A stretch of DNA of 64,000 nucleotides from Marisa cornuarietis (taxonomy: Eukaryota; Mollusca; Gastropoda; Architaenioglossa; Ampullariidae). Location: contig SMMW01000001.1 in assembly GCA_004794655.1 (NCBI GenBank), forward strand, positions 6,295,501 through 6,359,500, given 5' to 3'. This document shows positions 49,701-64,000 of this stretch, one piece after another; within the stretch, counting starts at the first letter, position 1, and each line of letters opens with the position of its first letter. The notes beneath the pieces are model-generated. The model had not been told where the DNA came from. It saw only the letters and a list, made by a program, of their open reading frames with translations, and made no database searches. Position numbers and translations under genes: made by a program.

Positions 49701-52700
49701 AAATTGTCTCCACCTGGTTGGAACTTCTTTAATTCTTAAGTTCACTTTCTGTAAGTTTTTCCACCTACTATATCATGTATTGTTGTGACCATTTTTGTAG
49801 TTCATAATTTGCTGAAAGAAAACGTGTGTGCAAATGAATGAATGACAAAAAACTAATTATAATTGGCATTAAATTACTGATTCCAATGCTCCAATTATAA
49901 TTACAGTTATATAAAGGATTTCAACAATCAAAAGGATACTTGGACCTGACTTCTCCTTCAAAACCATACATCTGGTTCATATTTTCACTTTCATGATTGC
50001 CTGGTAGGAAAACAACACTGGCTTATGCATCACAGTTTTGTATCTTTTCAAAAGTAACTTTTCTTTAATTAAAAAAAGAATGTTCTTTCCTTCTTGATGA
50101 CAGTATAATAGATTTTCAATTTAACATCAAATCAAGTGAAATTACAGAACTTTTGCAACATACATGAAATGGTTACTCTTTATAACAAATTATACATGGT
50201 GGCCCCTTCCCCAGTTCTAAGTAAGAAAGAAAAAAAGGTAATTAGACGCATCAAGCACTTTAGCAATTTAAAAGTGCACCATGACAGATTACGCTTAAAA
50301 CAAACAGCTAAAAATCACTTTTATGAACCTTACCTCTTGCCATGAAAAAGTGGTTTGGGTACAGAAGCTTGAAACTAAACAGCGTAAAGATGCACTCAAC
50401 AGAGAATGATCCTCTGTCAACAAAGTCTCCATTAAACAGCTTGGTGATAGTTAAGAAATAAACAGCATTTCAGAATTTAAGTGCTAATTCGAAAGGAAGC
50501 TGGTCAAGAGAGCCAGTTCATATATGTGTATATATGCATTTCAAACTTTAGATAAGGAAACAAATTGAAATAACTTGAAAGATAAAAAAATGTGACTGTT
50601 GCTTTCTTGCTAATGCATGATTTTTAAACAAAAAGATAATTCTTTGCAAATAGTAACTGTGTATAACTGTGTATGAGAACCTTCTCCAAAGCTTTAAGCA
50701 AAAATGCACAAACTATTTTAACCAGAAGAAATCAACCTGCAATACTGAAACCACTAGTAAATTCAAGTTTAACATGCTGTTAATCCAGAGACAACAAGTT
50801 TGATGCTAGCATAAAAGTAAACAAGCTTATTTAAAGAAAAGGATACATATGGGTTTGTTTCTGAAGGTAGACCATTAAGCTCAAAAATGTTGAGAAGATC
50901 ATAGAACTGTCCATGAATATCTCCGCATACTGTGAACTTCTCTCCCTGAAAAGCAAAGAATTTGAACTTGCATACATTATACACATACGATATTGTTACA
51001 TTTCTCATTTTATTTTTAATTGTATTGAAATTTTTTAATCAGTTAAAATATTTTATTAATATTTTTATTTGCACATCTTATCTCAATCAATATGGACAAA
51101 TCAATGCAAGTGAGCTGATCTATGAAGACCTTCACATCTGCAGGTGCATAATACATCACTATTCATCAGGAAGAGTTAAATTATTATTTAAAAAAATACA
51201 GTAAAACTGTCTCCAAGAAACTCTCCATATGAAAAAAAACCCCATGGTCTATGATTTGACATAATACATACAATAGCATTTAATCTCCTTCCCTTTAATC
51301 TTAGTGTTACTCAAGCTCAGAATTTTATGTAGAAACCATTAACCCAACTGGTACTTGGTTTAACGCTGCATCTGAAGTTAATATATGTTTAGATAAAAGT
51401 CCAAGCCCAACTAATGCTTGGTTTAACTGTTTTCACATAAAATTTCAAGTCTGAGTAACCTTTGGTGATGTCAAAAAATCAGACAATCCTGTCAGACTTA
51501 CATCTTTCACAGTGATGTGCACAAGAGATGGCTGTTCCTCAAAAGTCTTCTTCACATCTAAAAGAATCTGTTCAAATTAAAGCAAAAAAACATTTAAAAG
51601 TATATTCTTGCTTGATATTTACACTATTTGCATAGAAAAGCCTCATTAAATTATGTAAATGGATATAGTTTATAAACATGTTAACAAAAATCATTATTGT
51701 TACTTTGCTGTTGGAGGTACTATTAATCATGCAAAGTGGAGTGTGACCTTTGATTTTCCCAACTTCCCAATTACATTGTCAGTTTTGATTTGCTTAATGG
51801 AAGTTAATACAAAATTCTTTATGTAACTTCATTGGAAGCAAGCTTTTTGGCAATCAAAATGTGCTAAACATTTCACACATGCTAAACATCAAACAATAAA
51901 TTTGCTGTATAGAATTCAAGCACACATTCATGAGTCAAAAAATAAAGGAAAGAAACTCATATGAATAAAAATCAAACATTCTAACTTCCAGCATCCTCCC
52001 CAAAAGTAGCCATTATATCATTCATTACATATTATTTCCAATGATGCATATTAACATTACACAGATACACATTTTTGTAAAATAGTAATGCACAAGTCAA
52101 ATGTCTTAAGGAAATGTAGGAAATTACTATCTTTTGATACAAACCTTATATGCATACTTTCTGTGCAATGTCTTCTGGTCTTTGAAAGTCTGCATCAGAT
52201 CTTTGACAAATGCCAATGTCACCTTACCATCTTCAAGCTGTGGTCCCTTGTAGTCATCCTCTATTGCTGTTCAAAAGAAAGCGGCTGTGGATTTTCTTTA
52301 AACTTGAGTTAAGCAGTTTCACCGTTAAGACTTAAATGTTTAACTCAATGATTGTTTTAATATAAGACATAAAGTCGGTCTTACTGGTGACACCCTATAC
52401 ACCAGTGGTTTTCAAACTTTTCCAGACGAGTATCTCTTTCAAAAATTCGAATTGACCAAGTACCATCTCTGAACCCTACATACAGCCCCTGTAAAATATA
52501 TATACACATTCTTTTATTTTGGCGCATGGTGCTCGCGTACCACCCTTCATACCTTTGAGTACCACAGTTTGAAAACCTGCTATACACGGTTTAAAGATAC
52601 AGAACTGTTGAACACTTGCAGAAATTTAAATCAACTTAAGACAACCATATTGAGAATTTTAAGATCCAGAGACAGATGATACTAAAGAAACTGTCATTGT

Positions 52701-55242
52701 ACATAAAAAAGCACCTTTGATGCCAATAAAAGTTTTGTTAAGCAATATACCATCTAGCAAGATTATAAACATTTACTGGGTAATAACACTTCCAGCTCTC
52801 AAGCCACTTATAATAAACTTTCACTCTTTCAGCCAATACACACTGCCCAAAAAAGGTAAAGGTCTTTTACCCATCACATCCAAGTTTATCTGGTCTGCAA
52901 CAGATTTCTGACTTTCATCTGTTGCAATAGCTCGTTCAAATGCAATTCTTCTTACAACTTTTTTGCACTCATTGTATCGAGCCTGAGCATCTTTGTCTGA
53001 TGGTCGAACATTTACCACCTGCAAAATGTTGACAACAGCTGTTACCATAAAAAAAAATAACTGAAACAGTTGTTCAGTGTGGGATGGAAAAACATAAATA
53101 CAAAACAAATATTGTTTAGAGTGTTGGTAAAATTTGATCAATTTATTTGTGATTAACTGCATCATACCATGTAAGATTTCCTTTAACATTCAAATTCTTG
53201 TGTGCTTGCAATAAGCTCTACATTCATCTCTTTAGGCACATCTTATTCTGAGTGTACATATTTTTAAAAAATATTAAACAGAATGCTTAGTTTCAAAAAA
53301 GCATTACTAAAGTATGTGGTAAAAAGTTTTATGTGTAATCCACCTAAAAGTCTTGACTGGATGATGACTTACATATTCAAAGTCCTTTAAAGCTTCTTTG
53401 AATTTTCCCAGGGCCATTTTTGCTGATGCTCGCCTGTAATATGCCTGAAAAAAGGCATTCCAAACCGATGCAAAGAATACAACAAAAATGGAAAAAGTCA
53501 ACCTCTTTATAAAACATAATGAATATAAGGTAAACAAAATGTCTTTTCAAAAGGAACACTTAATGGGACAAGCATTTTCTCACAGTGCTTCTTTCCTTAT
53601 CACTCCATTTAAATTTAAAAAAAAAGCATAGCTTTTTTGTGAGAACTTCTCACAAAAATAATACCACAAATGACCCTAGTGGGTTCCAACTATGCTTAAA
53701 AAAATTAATAAAATTCTTAAATTCCAGCCTGGTCTGCAATTATAGACATTTCAGTGTTTCTTTAAAAAAAATTTTTTTATCTGTCTATGCATAAAAAGTT
53801 CGCACCTCACTGGACTATGGTGACAGGGAGCAGCACTAAAATTAGAGCAATGGCTTCCAAACCCAAAGACGTGTACATCGATAGCCACATGCTACAGCAT
53901 ACGTCTCCCAATTAACCAGTTTTGGAGTGGGCACCTAACAGCCCTCACAAAATGGTGGCCCCAAGCTATAAGTGCGGGCTCTAACACCTCACTCCTCTAT
54001 GACTCCAAAGTCATGGAACTACCTTTACCTTTTTATCTTGTCTCCTTAAATAAAGTGTGAGTAAATCAAGGAGATTATTCTTGGCCCTTATAATTATTTT
54101 ACATGATACTGTTCAGCAATGTGGGCACACTTAAGCTGTTGGTTCAATAAAGGTTTTTGGTTTGGGTTTTGGCAGGGGTAATGGTGAGAGAAGTCTTTGA
54201 CAAGGCTTAAAAACATAGCTCAATTTTAACAATGTTTCAACCTTACATCAAAAGTGACTATGCACTAAACCAGGGATTTTACTATTTAATACTGCTTTTG
54301 TGTAAAATGACACTCACCAAAAGTTGCATGTTGATAGCCTGAGCCAGCATGTTAAAATGTCTTCTACATCTTGCCATGAATATTAAATGATCTAATTTTC
54401 AGATATCAAGAAATGTCCTTAACTCTCTATTAAAAAACCGTTTTATGCTGTTTCTTGGAATGATGCTGCCTTTATCTGTGTTCCAGTAGTTTATTGCATG
54501 CTCTGGTTCTAGTTGCAGATCACCTACATAGCTAGGGTACTATTTATAAGAAATAATTTACCTTGATGTAAGTTTTGTCCAGACTTATTGCCTTATCTGC
54601 ATCAGCAAGAGCGTACCCAAAGCATTCAGTTCGAAGATATGCAAAACTGCGATTGCCATAGTATGCAGCAACACCTGAATTTCGTTCAATTGCATCCGAG
54701 TAAAACTTGATAGCTTGATCATACTCCTCATCTAAAAAAGAACAATAAAATATGAAGTGAATAAAATTCTCTACAATAATGCAGTTAATTTTTTTCTGTA
54801 CATATTTATATAAACAGATCCTACGTTATTATTCACACAAGACACCATTTTCAACCAGGTTCAGCTTTTAAAATTATAGTTATAAATGAATTACTTGTAA
54901 ATCTCTCAAGACTTATGATATCGTATATCAACGTGTCACCTTGGCAGCGCTATACAGCAAAATTATATATTACTGAATTGCCTCTATTGGCTTTGCTGAG
55001 TCCGATTGATCGTTAGACGTTTCTGACCACAATTCTACGGAATGGCCGGCCTAATACCAAAAAAATCCACGACCTCTAACTGGTACAAAGACAAAAACAT
55101 CTTTTATACTTTTGAAGTGTTCATTTGCTCTTTCCTTCAGCTCTTCTGCTATCTTCTTATCTTCGTCAGAAACTGTAAATGGTTCGCAGAGCTTTCCATT
55201 TTCTCCATCAAGAACTACACTCTCACCACACGTTGCCGCCAT
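46797..55242 (-). CDS. PPP5C: Serine/threonine-protein phosphatase 5 (TPR-containing)
   Basis: Complete 14-exon gene: 55110-55242, 54562-54731, 53373-53444, 52871-53018, 52145-52266, 51502-51567, 50847-50945, 50334-50439, 49940-50000, 49434-49515, 48880-48967, 47588-47807, 47058-47142 and 46797-46853. Every phase closes, total 502 residues (human 499). The family is a PPP phosphatase autoinhibited by N-terminal TPRs that bind HSP90. Seen: three TPRs at about residues 25-155 ([30 protein letters not shown]), metal-binding GDIHGQ (Asp246, His248), GDFVDRG (Asp275), GNHE (Asn307), HGG (His356), the RSHE motif and SAPNYCD, and the C-terminal end [18 protein letters not shown]. Exon 10 starts at 49515 because only the acceptor GTACAG gives the family length (SKFSAQM). 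An in-frame ATG 42 bases upstream (55284) could extend the N-terminus by 14 residues; 55242 is preferred by context. Introns hold two MITEs. Confidence 0.96.
47854..48112. mobile_element. MITE with GGGGCCAGTTGCACA ends
   Basis: GGGGCCAGTTGCACA at the left and TGTGCAACTGGCCCC at the right are perfect 15-bp inverted repeats enclosing 259 bp of AT-rich sequence. It lies in the PPP5C intron between exons 11 and 12. The superfamily is unresolved because no clear target duplication was found. Confidence 0.8.
52403..52579. mobile_element. hAT-type MITE with perfect 8-bp target duplication
   Basis: Ends CAGTGGTTTTCAAACT and AGTTTGAAAACCTG are inverted repeats. The identical octamer CTATACAC flanks both sides (52395-52402 and 52580-52587), the hallmark of hAT insertion. 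The 177-bp element has no coding capacity and lies in the PPP5C intron between exons 4 and 5. Confidence 0.92.
53800..54060 (-). repeat. Possible interspersed repeat in PPP5C intron
   Basis: This block between exons 3 and 2 is less AT-rich than its surroundings and reads GAGTCATAGAGGAGTGAGG and GAGCCCGCACTTATAGC on the minus strand, in the style of a SINE. Identity is uncertain. Confidence 0.3.
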
Positions 55243-56163
55243 GCTTGTTTCCAAGCTAAGCGCTGATGGGGGGAAGTAAGCCAAGTGTGTTACGATGTTC
55301 TCGAATTTACTTCCCTTCAGCCAGAATGAAGAATATTCTCGGTTTCAAGTCTTCTCACCTCTGTCTCACCACTAGACATATATACACATGCGTGTTTAAT
55401 TAAGGGCAAACAACAGAACCATAACGCCTCCGTTGAACAAACATAATACGCGTGATGGTTTTGATCGAAATAATTCGACTGTTTTAACCAAAACCTGAAA
55501 GGAAATACGAACTGGCATAAATCTACAATGTTGTGCGCAATTTGACGGGACTGAAATATCTAGACATTATCAGTTTCCTCGAATTAATAATTCACATCAA
55601 ACGATGATTGATCACACTTTTAATGCGACTACAATCTTATTATATGTGACGTATTGATTATTATTGTACATTATAATCACTACAAAATGAACATTTGAGG
55701 GGTACCTGCATCCACGACCTTCTCGCAGTTTCCATCCAGTTTTCCCGACTGATCGAGTAGGAGCGATCAAATCGAAGACGTATTTCACACGCAGATGATG
55801 TTTCGGACGCCGTTCAGAAGAACTTAAACGAGATAGCGCTCGTTTAGAAAGATGTAGACAGATTAAAAACAACAACAATTAAACAACGAACGGTGATCAG
55901 CTGTAATTGCAGTTGTAGCACATATTATAGATATTTATCGAAAGTTTGGAATACTCATCGTATAACTCGGGTATAGCCGGTGTCGCGATATTGAAATCGT
56001 ACGAGTAGGCGCTGTACGATCAGCGATTACCCTAAAACCCTTCGATCTTTGCTATAGTGCATTATGCTTCAAGTAATATAACAGCTCTCTTCATCACTTC
56101 GTTTTCTCTCACTCACTCACTCACTCAAACCCACGTACTCCTTCGATCACATTTACACTCATT

Positions 56164-56207
<44 letters not shown>

Positions 56208-56743
56208 ACACGTTGATTTCTCCTCCTAATTCTTCATCTGTGATTTACTATCGCTTCCTTTGTATGCGGTGCGAAGTATAGTGTCCCTTCCCTAACTGGA
56301 CAGGTTGACAGCTTATTGTCGGCAACGCTTGATCGCTTGCTTCCCTCCCTCATTGTCTCCATCTCTTTCGCTGTCACATGTGCCCTGTAAAATGTGCACT
56401 GCGTAGTAGAATTATGTCGCAATTAACTTTAATCGCATAGCAAAAGTTATTTCTTCGCCATCTCAGAACGGAGAAAATAAACATGCGCCGGGATAAAATA
56501 GCACCAATCAAGATACCGTTGCACAAGCAGCTATATATATATAAAGTGTAGAATAAATTTTTAATCACTTAATCGAGTGTTTTCAAGATAATAAGACAAT
56601 GCATGGCTGTAGGCTTATCTAAAATGGTTCCGAACAACAGCAGTCTTGGAGAGATAAAGACATGGGAGTGTGTGTGTGTGTTGGTTGGGAGGGGAGCGGG
56701 GTTGACAAGTAGTGGAGACGAGAAGATAATAGTGACCACGTTC
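55243..56743. other. Divergent gap between PPP5C and the ependymin-related gene
   Basis: Holds the PPP5C promoter and leader on the left and, on the right, the upstream region of the ependymin-related gene with a CT/CA microsatellite. No coding sequence was recognised. Confidence 0.5.
56165..56208. repeat. (CT)n(CA)n microsatellite
   Basis: About 11 CT units then about 11 CA units, upstream of the ependymin-related gene. Confidence 0.95.
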
Positions 56744-60074
<3,331 letters not shown>

Positions 60075-61071
60075 TTAACTTCACACCAACGACTGACACA
60101 GTTGGAGAGAATGGAGCAGTGAAGCTCATGCTCCTGTTACTCTGCATGGAACCACTTGAAAATTAAACAAAAAAGTTGTAACCTGAATCATGGTGCTTAC
60201 TTTCTGCCTGCTGAATCTCATCATCCATCTCACAATGAACGCTCCCTGTGTGTGTATGTGTGCGTGAGAGAGAGAGAGAGAGAGTGAGAGAAAGAAAGAG
60301 AGAGAGTGAGAGAGTGGAAGAGAGACATCTTTTCTCAATAGTGTGCACTATGTGTGCAATGACCTGTAGCAATACAGTCATCGACAGCAGAAATGAACGG
60401 GTCTGACTACATCTTCATTCTGATCGTTGGTGGGCTTATATGACTCGATCAGATCAAATGAAACAAAGTCCACAGTACCAGTCCACAGTTTCATTTTGTC
60501 AACCCTGGTCTCAAATGTCAATGTCTCAATCAAGAGAGGTTTAGGAAAGACACTGCGATCGAAACTAGGCTAATAATTTTGTTGACGATTTTTTATTTTG
60601 TCTAATGGTCCGACTAGTTTGGGCCATCTCATTGATGTTAAGCAAATCCTGCCAGATCGCGATAAAGCGTCTTAACTAGGAAGGAGATATTAAACTTAGT
60701 CACAGAGATGAATACCTCCGTGGACCAGTTGAATATAGTTGTCAAAAGTGAGCTTTCAGGGATGGCTGAGTTCCACCATAATCGCCTCAATTAGAAACCA
60801 ACAGAAGGACCTGGAACATAGACATAGTAATACCTGGAACATTTAGTTTACTAAAAAGTCAAAAAGTCTCAGGGAGACACTAACGGCATCGGCACACGTT
60901 TCATGTTAGAAAGATGCGCTGTAACCGTAACTGTAACATGCTGCTACCAAGGGGCTTTAAGGTAATCGGAGTCTCTCTGCGGGATTGGGGAACATATCAA
61001 CGTTGAATCGTTGAATCTGCCTGTAGTGCCTACTGAGACTAAATAAATAATGTGTCTGAGGAGATAGCAGA

Positions 61072-61102
<31 letters not shown>

Positions 61103-62845
61103 GTGTTCTTTTGGGGTTGTCTTTCCGGTGAAGGTGGATTGTCAGAGCAAAAAAGCTCTTCGCTTAAGGCAAGTCCTCCCAAAGATACATCTTGACTTCG
61201 CGTTACACCATCCACGGATTGTTGTTGTCTGACTCTGTAACAGGCGCGGTTAAAAGCAGCTGAAAAAAACAACCCGGTGCCGTGACCTTTAAGTAGCAAC
61301 AGAGCTAAACGCGGCCAGGATTATGCAGCTAAGCACGCGCATCCCGGCTTTGCTTATCAAAGAGGAATGCGCGTGTGACGGCCAAATTCCTCCAGATCGT
61401 TGTAACCCCGGTCTGGATGATAAACGCGTGCACCGTACGGGGTGGTATGGCGGGGTGGTGGTAAGGAGAACGGTTGGACGAAAGGATGTTCAATGCCAGA
61501 CGCCGACGTGAGTCAGCTCGCATTTCCCGCCGAGAACTCATTTCGTGGGCCCCTTTACCTGAGAGAGATTGTGCTAAAAAGCCAAGATATGTGCGTCAAG
61601 AACTGCTTTTCTCGTAACTCTTAAGAAAGCCCTTTTTTTTCCCCTCGTGTGTTGTCAGCTGTTTCTGACTCGCTAACTACTTTGACTGTGTAGATGATGA
61701 ACTCAGAAAGTTGTCGGTGGGTGGATGAGGGCGAAATGAGTTGGTGCGGGTAGGGGGAAATAAGTCGAGTAGCGAAAGCAAGAGAGTGGCCGCGCCGTGT
61801 AGGCTGCTGCTTCTGCTGCCGAGGAAGCGAGGCATATTAACCTCCGGTGTAGTGCGGCAGCGTATCCCGTGAATGAGACTGAGTGGTCGAAACAGCCGGC
61901 CGGCGCCTCAGTTCGCAAAGGTCATCTGTCGCGGTGACCTTTAGCCCGAGAGGGAAGTGTGTCACCCTCGAACTCCTCTAGCCCACTTCCGGAGGGGAGA
62001 CAATAATTGGGGTTTGGTTCACCTTTTGGTGATCGCGTAGACACGCTTTTTATACTCGCAGCCTCAACCTCTGGTGGTAGCGGAAAATCAATTCATTCAA
62101 AGGGCAACAGCCGACACTTTGGCTCAGGGTTCCCCCGTCTCCCTCAACACGGAGTCGTCCTTTGAATGGAGTAGGCAACGAGACTGCATTGGCCGGCGTC
62201 GTTACTTATATTCGTTTCTGTGCTTGTGTTGTGCTCATAAGGCCACTGAAGACTATTGGCAGAGCATCGAGGTCGGGGGGACTCGAAGGGTCAAGTTTGA
62301 ACAAGAGACGTTAGTTCGGTATCACTAGCCGTCGGTGCGTGTGTGGGCATAGCAAGTGGAAATTCCACGGTGAGTAGGGGAGTGGCTTGTTTGTGCGCGT
62401 GAGCTACGAGCCAGCAATGGTCACGTTCGCAGTGCTCTAAATGATCGCGAAACCTAGCTGAGAACTTGCTGGCCGTGGGGCCTACCTAGCTGTGGATCTT
62501 ACTACAACAGGAATTAAGGACGTTTGTATTATAAAAAGAAAAACTCTTGACGTGCTTTGTCAATCACCCAAGAAATCATGACTTACTGAAAGATCTGACG
62601 AATTTCTTTCCTCTTCGGTTTCCTGAAAGACATCGCCATTGCTGCAGGTGATCAAACAAAATTGGAAGTGCTCGGTACGTATACGTCACTAATTGAAGTT
62701 TCCGTTTTTTCGCAGTTAAGGAATTCCTTGATTTAAAAAAAAATAGCACGAGCAGCTTGTTTTGAGAATAAGATTGGACCAGGTAAAGTTTCGATGATCA
62801 AGCTGTGTTGCTGGTGAGAGTTCAGAACTACAAAAAAGGGGGGAA
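60075..62845. other. Upstream region of the neuregulin-like gene
   Basis: GA- and CA-type microsatellites occur at 60255-60310 and 61075-61102. From about 61,700 the sequence becomes GC-richer. A possible untranslated exon ends at a GTGAGT near 62370. No protein-coding frame is convincing. Confidence 0.45.
61075..61102. repeat. (CA)n microsatellite
   Basis: About 14 CA units in the gap before the neuregulin-like gene. Confidence 0.93.
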
Positions 62846-64000
62846 ATGACGCCAACTAAGGCGATTTTTATGAAGTTAATTTTCCTGCTCTTACACGCCG
62901 GAACGGGAGCTCAGAGTGACGCGCCCATGCACGCAGGCGTTAGCGAGTGCGGGTCAAAGTTCACCGACCCCGCCTCAAGGGCGCTGCTAGCCGACATCGT
63001 GCTGCAAGGCACTATCGAAAGCCTCCGCCAGGCGTCGCTGCTGTCACCGCTGCTGTACAAGGCCAACGTCACAGTGCACAAGGTCTACAAAGGTCAGGGC
63101 CTGCTAAGGTCACGTGATGATCCGGTGCGCGTGGACGTGGAGCGCTTTGGACTGGAAGAGAACAAGGCCGAGTGTATTGCCAAAGGTTCTCGCGGACTCA
63201 CCTTTCTTTTCTTCGCCAAAATCCAAGACAGTCTACCTTCATCAGCAGCGAGTCCATTTGAAAGAACGCTTTCAGACGTACCTTTACTGATTAACACGGC
63301 ACTGCCCGTGGAGCCGGATCTGGACATCTTGCGGCAGGTGAAACGGGTGCTGTGCACGGGCTGTGGCGCAGCGCCAGTTATCAAAGTGCTGCACTGCCAG
63401 AACTGTGCCGTCAAGCCCTCCATGACCCGCAAGATGGCTGGCGACGACATCAAGATGGTGACAGAGGGCAAGAGCCTGAGCCTGCGCTGCGTGGCCAGGG
63501 GAAGCCCCAGGCCTAATTACGCCTGGTTCAAGGACGGTGTGCTTTTAAGGCCTTCGTCGTCACCAGCCGAGGATTCCTCCGTTGTCACCGCGGCCAGCCG
63601 GCTGTCCATCCACACCACCAGCCGCTACTCGTTGCTGGGCATCAAGAGGCTGACGCCAGACGATGGAGGTTTGTATCGATGTGTGGCGTCTAACGCGGCA
63701 GGAGATGCCGAGCAGCAAGTACAGGTCAAAGTGCAGGACAGGCCATCCTCCGCCGCCCAGGCTGCGGACGTAGACCCTTGTGCGGTCAATCCTTGTCACA
63801 ACGGAGGGAGGTGCGCTGTCGAAGGGCCATACCGCGGCCGCATGATCTGCATCTGCACGCCGGCCTTCACCGGACGCAGATGCCAGCTTCCACGACGTCG
63901 ACTACAGCCTGACAGGGAGCCGGGAGTCGAAGGCACGAATGATCGATCTTCTGAGGAGGATGACGTTGAACTAAGACGCACATTCTCCACTGCTGAATCC
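62846..64000 (+). CDS. Neuregulin/vein-like Ig-EGF ligand (5' part, runs off window)
   Basis: The frame is open for 385 codons to the right edge, with no intron and no stop. Seen in order: a signal-like start (MKLIFLLLHAGTGAQS; Met1 at 62846 or Met9 at 62870 could both serve), an N-terminal globular region with LADIVLQGTIES and a TFLFFAKI strand, a CTGCGAAPVIKVLHCQNC cysteine cluster, an Ig-C2 domain (Cys215 and Cys279, with W in YAWFKDG and DDGGLYRCVAS), and one EGF domain (Cys 312, 317, 323, 335, 337, 346; HNGG and FTGRRC). A Ser/Glu-rich linker follows. Ig followed by one EGF after an N-terminal domain is the architecture of neuregulins and Drosophila vein, which activate ErbB/EGFR receptors. 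The receptor role is inferred. A TM segment, if present, lies beyond the window. Confidence 0.85.
   Translation, partial: MTPTKAIFMKLIFLLLHAGTGAQSDAPMHAGVSECGSKFTDPASRALLADIVLQGTIESLRQASLLSPLLYKANVTVHKVYKGQGLLRSRDDPVRVDVERFGLEENKAECIAKGSRGLTFLFFAKIQDSLPSSAASPFERTLSDVPLLINTALPVEPDLDILRQVKRVLCTGCGAAPVIKVLHCQNCAVKPSMTRKMAGDDIKMVTEGKSLSLRCVARGSPRPNYAWFKDGVLLRPSSSPAEDSSVVTAASRLSIHTTSRYSLLGIKRLTPDDGGLYRCVASNAAGDAEQQVQVKVQDRPSSAAQAADVDPCAVNPCHNGGRCAVEGPYRGRMICICTPAFTGRRCQLPRRRLQPDREPGVEGTNDRSSEEDDVELRRTFSTAES

Noticed and set aside
52381..52587. Minus-strand ORF as coding
   Set aside because: It coincides with the hAT MITE and is not coding.

Overview
This is eukaryotic, animal nuclear DNA. The genes are split into short exons with GT/AG introns, the sequence is AT-rich outside exons, and it is crowded with CA/GT, CT/GA and GAT microsatellites, MITEs, a tRNA-headed SINE and decayed non-LTR retrotransposons. 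Gene content (a type II Na/phosphate cotransporter, an ependymin-related protein, a neuregulin-like Ig-EGF ligand, LRRC57, NTPCR, PPP5C) and the retroelement types fit a lophotrochozoan, most likely a gastropod mollusc. The species cannot be named from the sequence alone.

Layout. 1-17,500 is gene-poor. It holds a frameshifted relic of the last SLC34 exon (4,425-4,676), a foldback element, a GAT microsatellite with a 117-bp duplication, a SINE, a solo LTR with a perfect 5-bp target duplication (12,664-14,261) and LINE pieces. 17,515-25,645 (+) is a complete nine-exon SLC34 phosphate cotransporter. 26,860-29,080 holds a long inverted-repeat element and a dead RTE-like LINE. 31,912-38,341 (-) is a complete five-exon LRRC57; its second intron carries an apparently intact Tigger/pogo transposon (33,774-36,200, 593-aa transposase). 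Only 316 bp away, divergently oriented, NTPCR (38,658-44,017, +, five exons) begins; two of its introns contain LINE relics in opposite orientations. 46,797-55,242 (-) is a complete 14-exon PPP5C encoding protein phosphatase 5, with two MITEs in its introns. 56,744-60,074 (+) is a six-exon ependymin-related gene. 62,846 to the right edge (+) is the open 5' part of a neuregulin/vein-like ligand gene.

The genes show no operon-like logic: one handles phosphate uptake, two (LRRC57, NTPCR) probably share a bidirectional promoter, PPP5C is a housekeeping phosphatase, and two encode secreted or membrane-bound extracellular proteins. The most notable structures are the intact Tigger element, with a PCNA-binding-like motif in its transposase, and a frame-preserving exon in the ependymin-related gene flanked by complementary (CA)39 and (GT)37 tracts. 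All exon borders were placed by eye from splice signals, reading phase and remembered family conservation; no alignment or transcript data were used.
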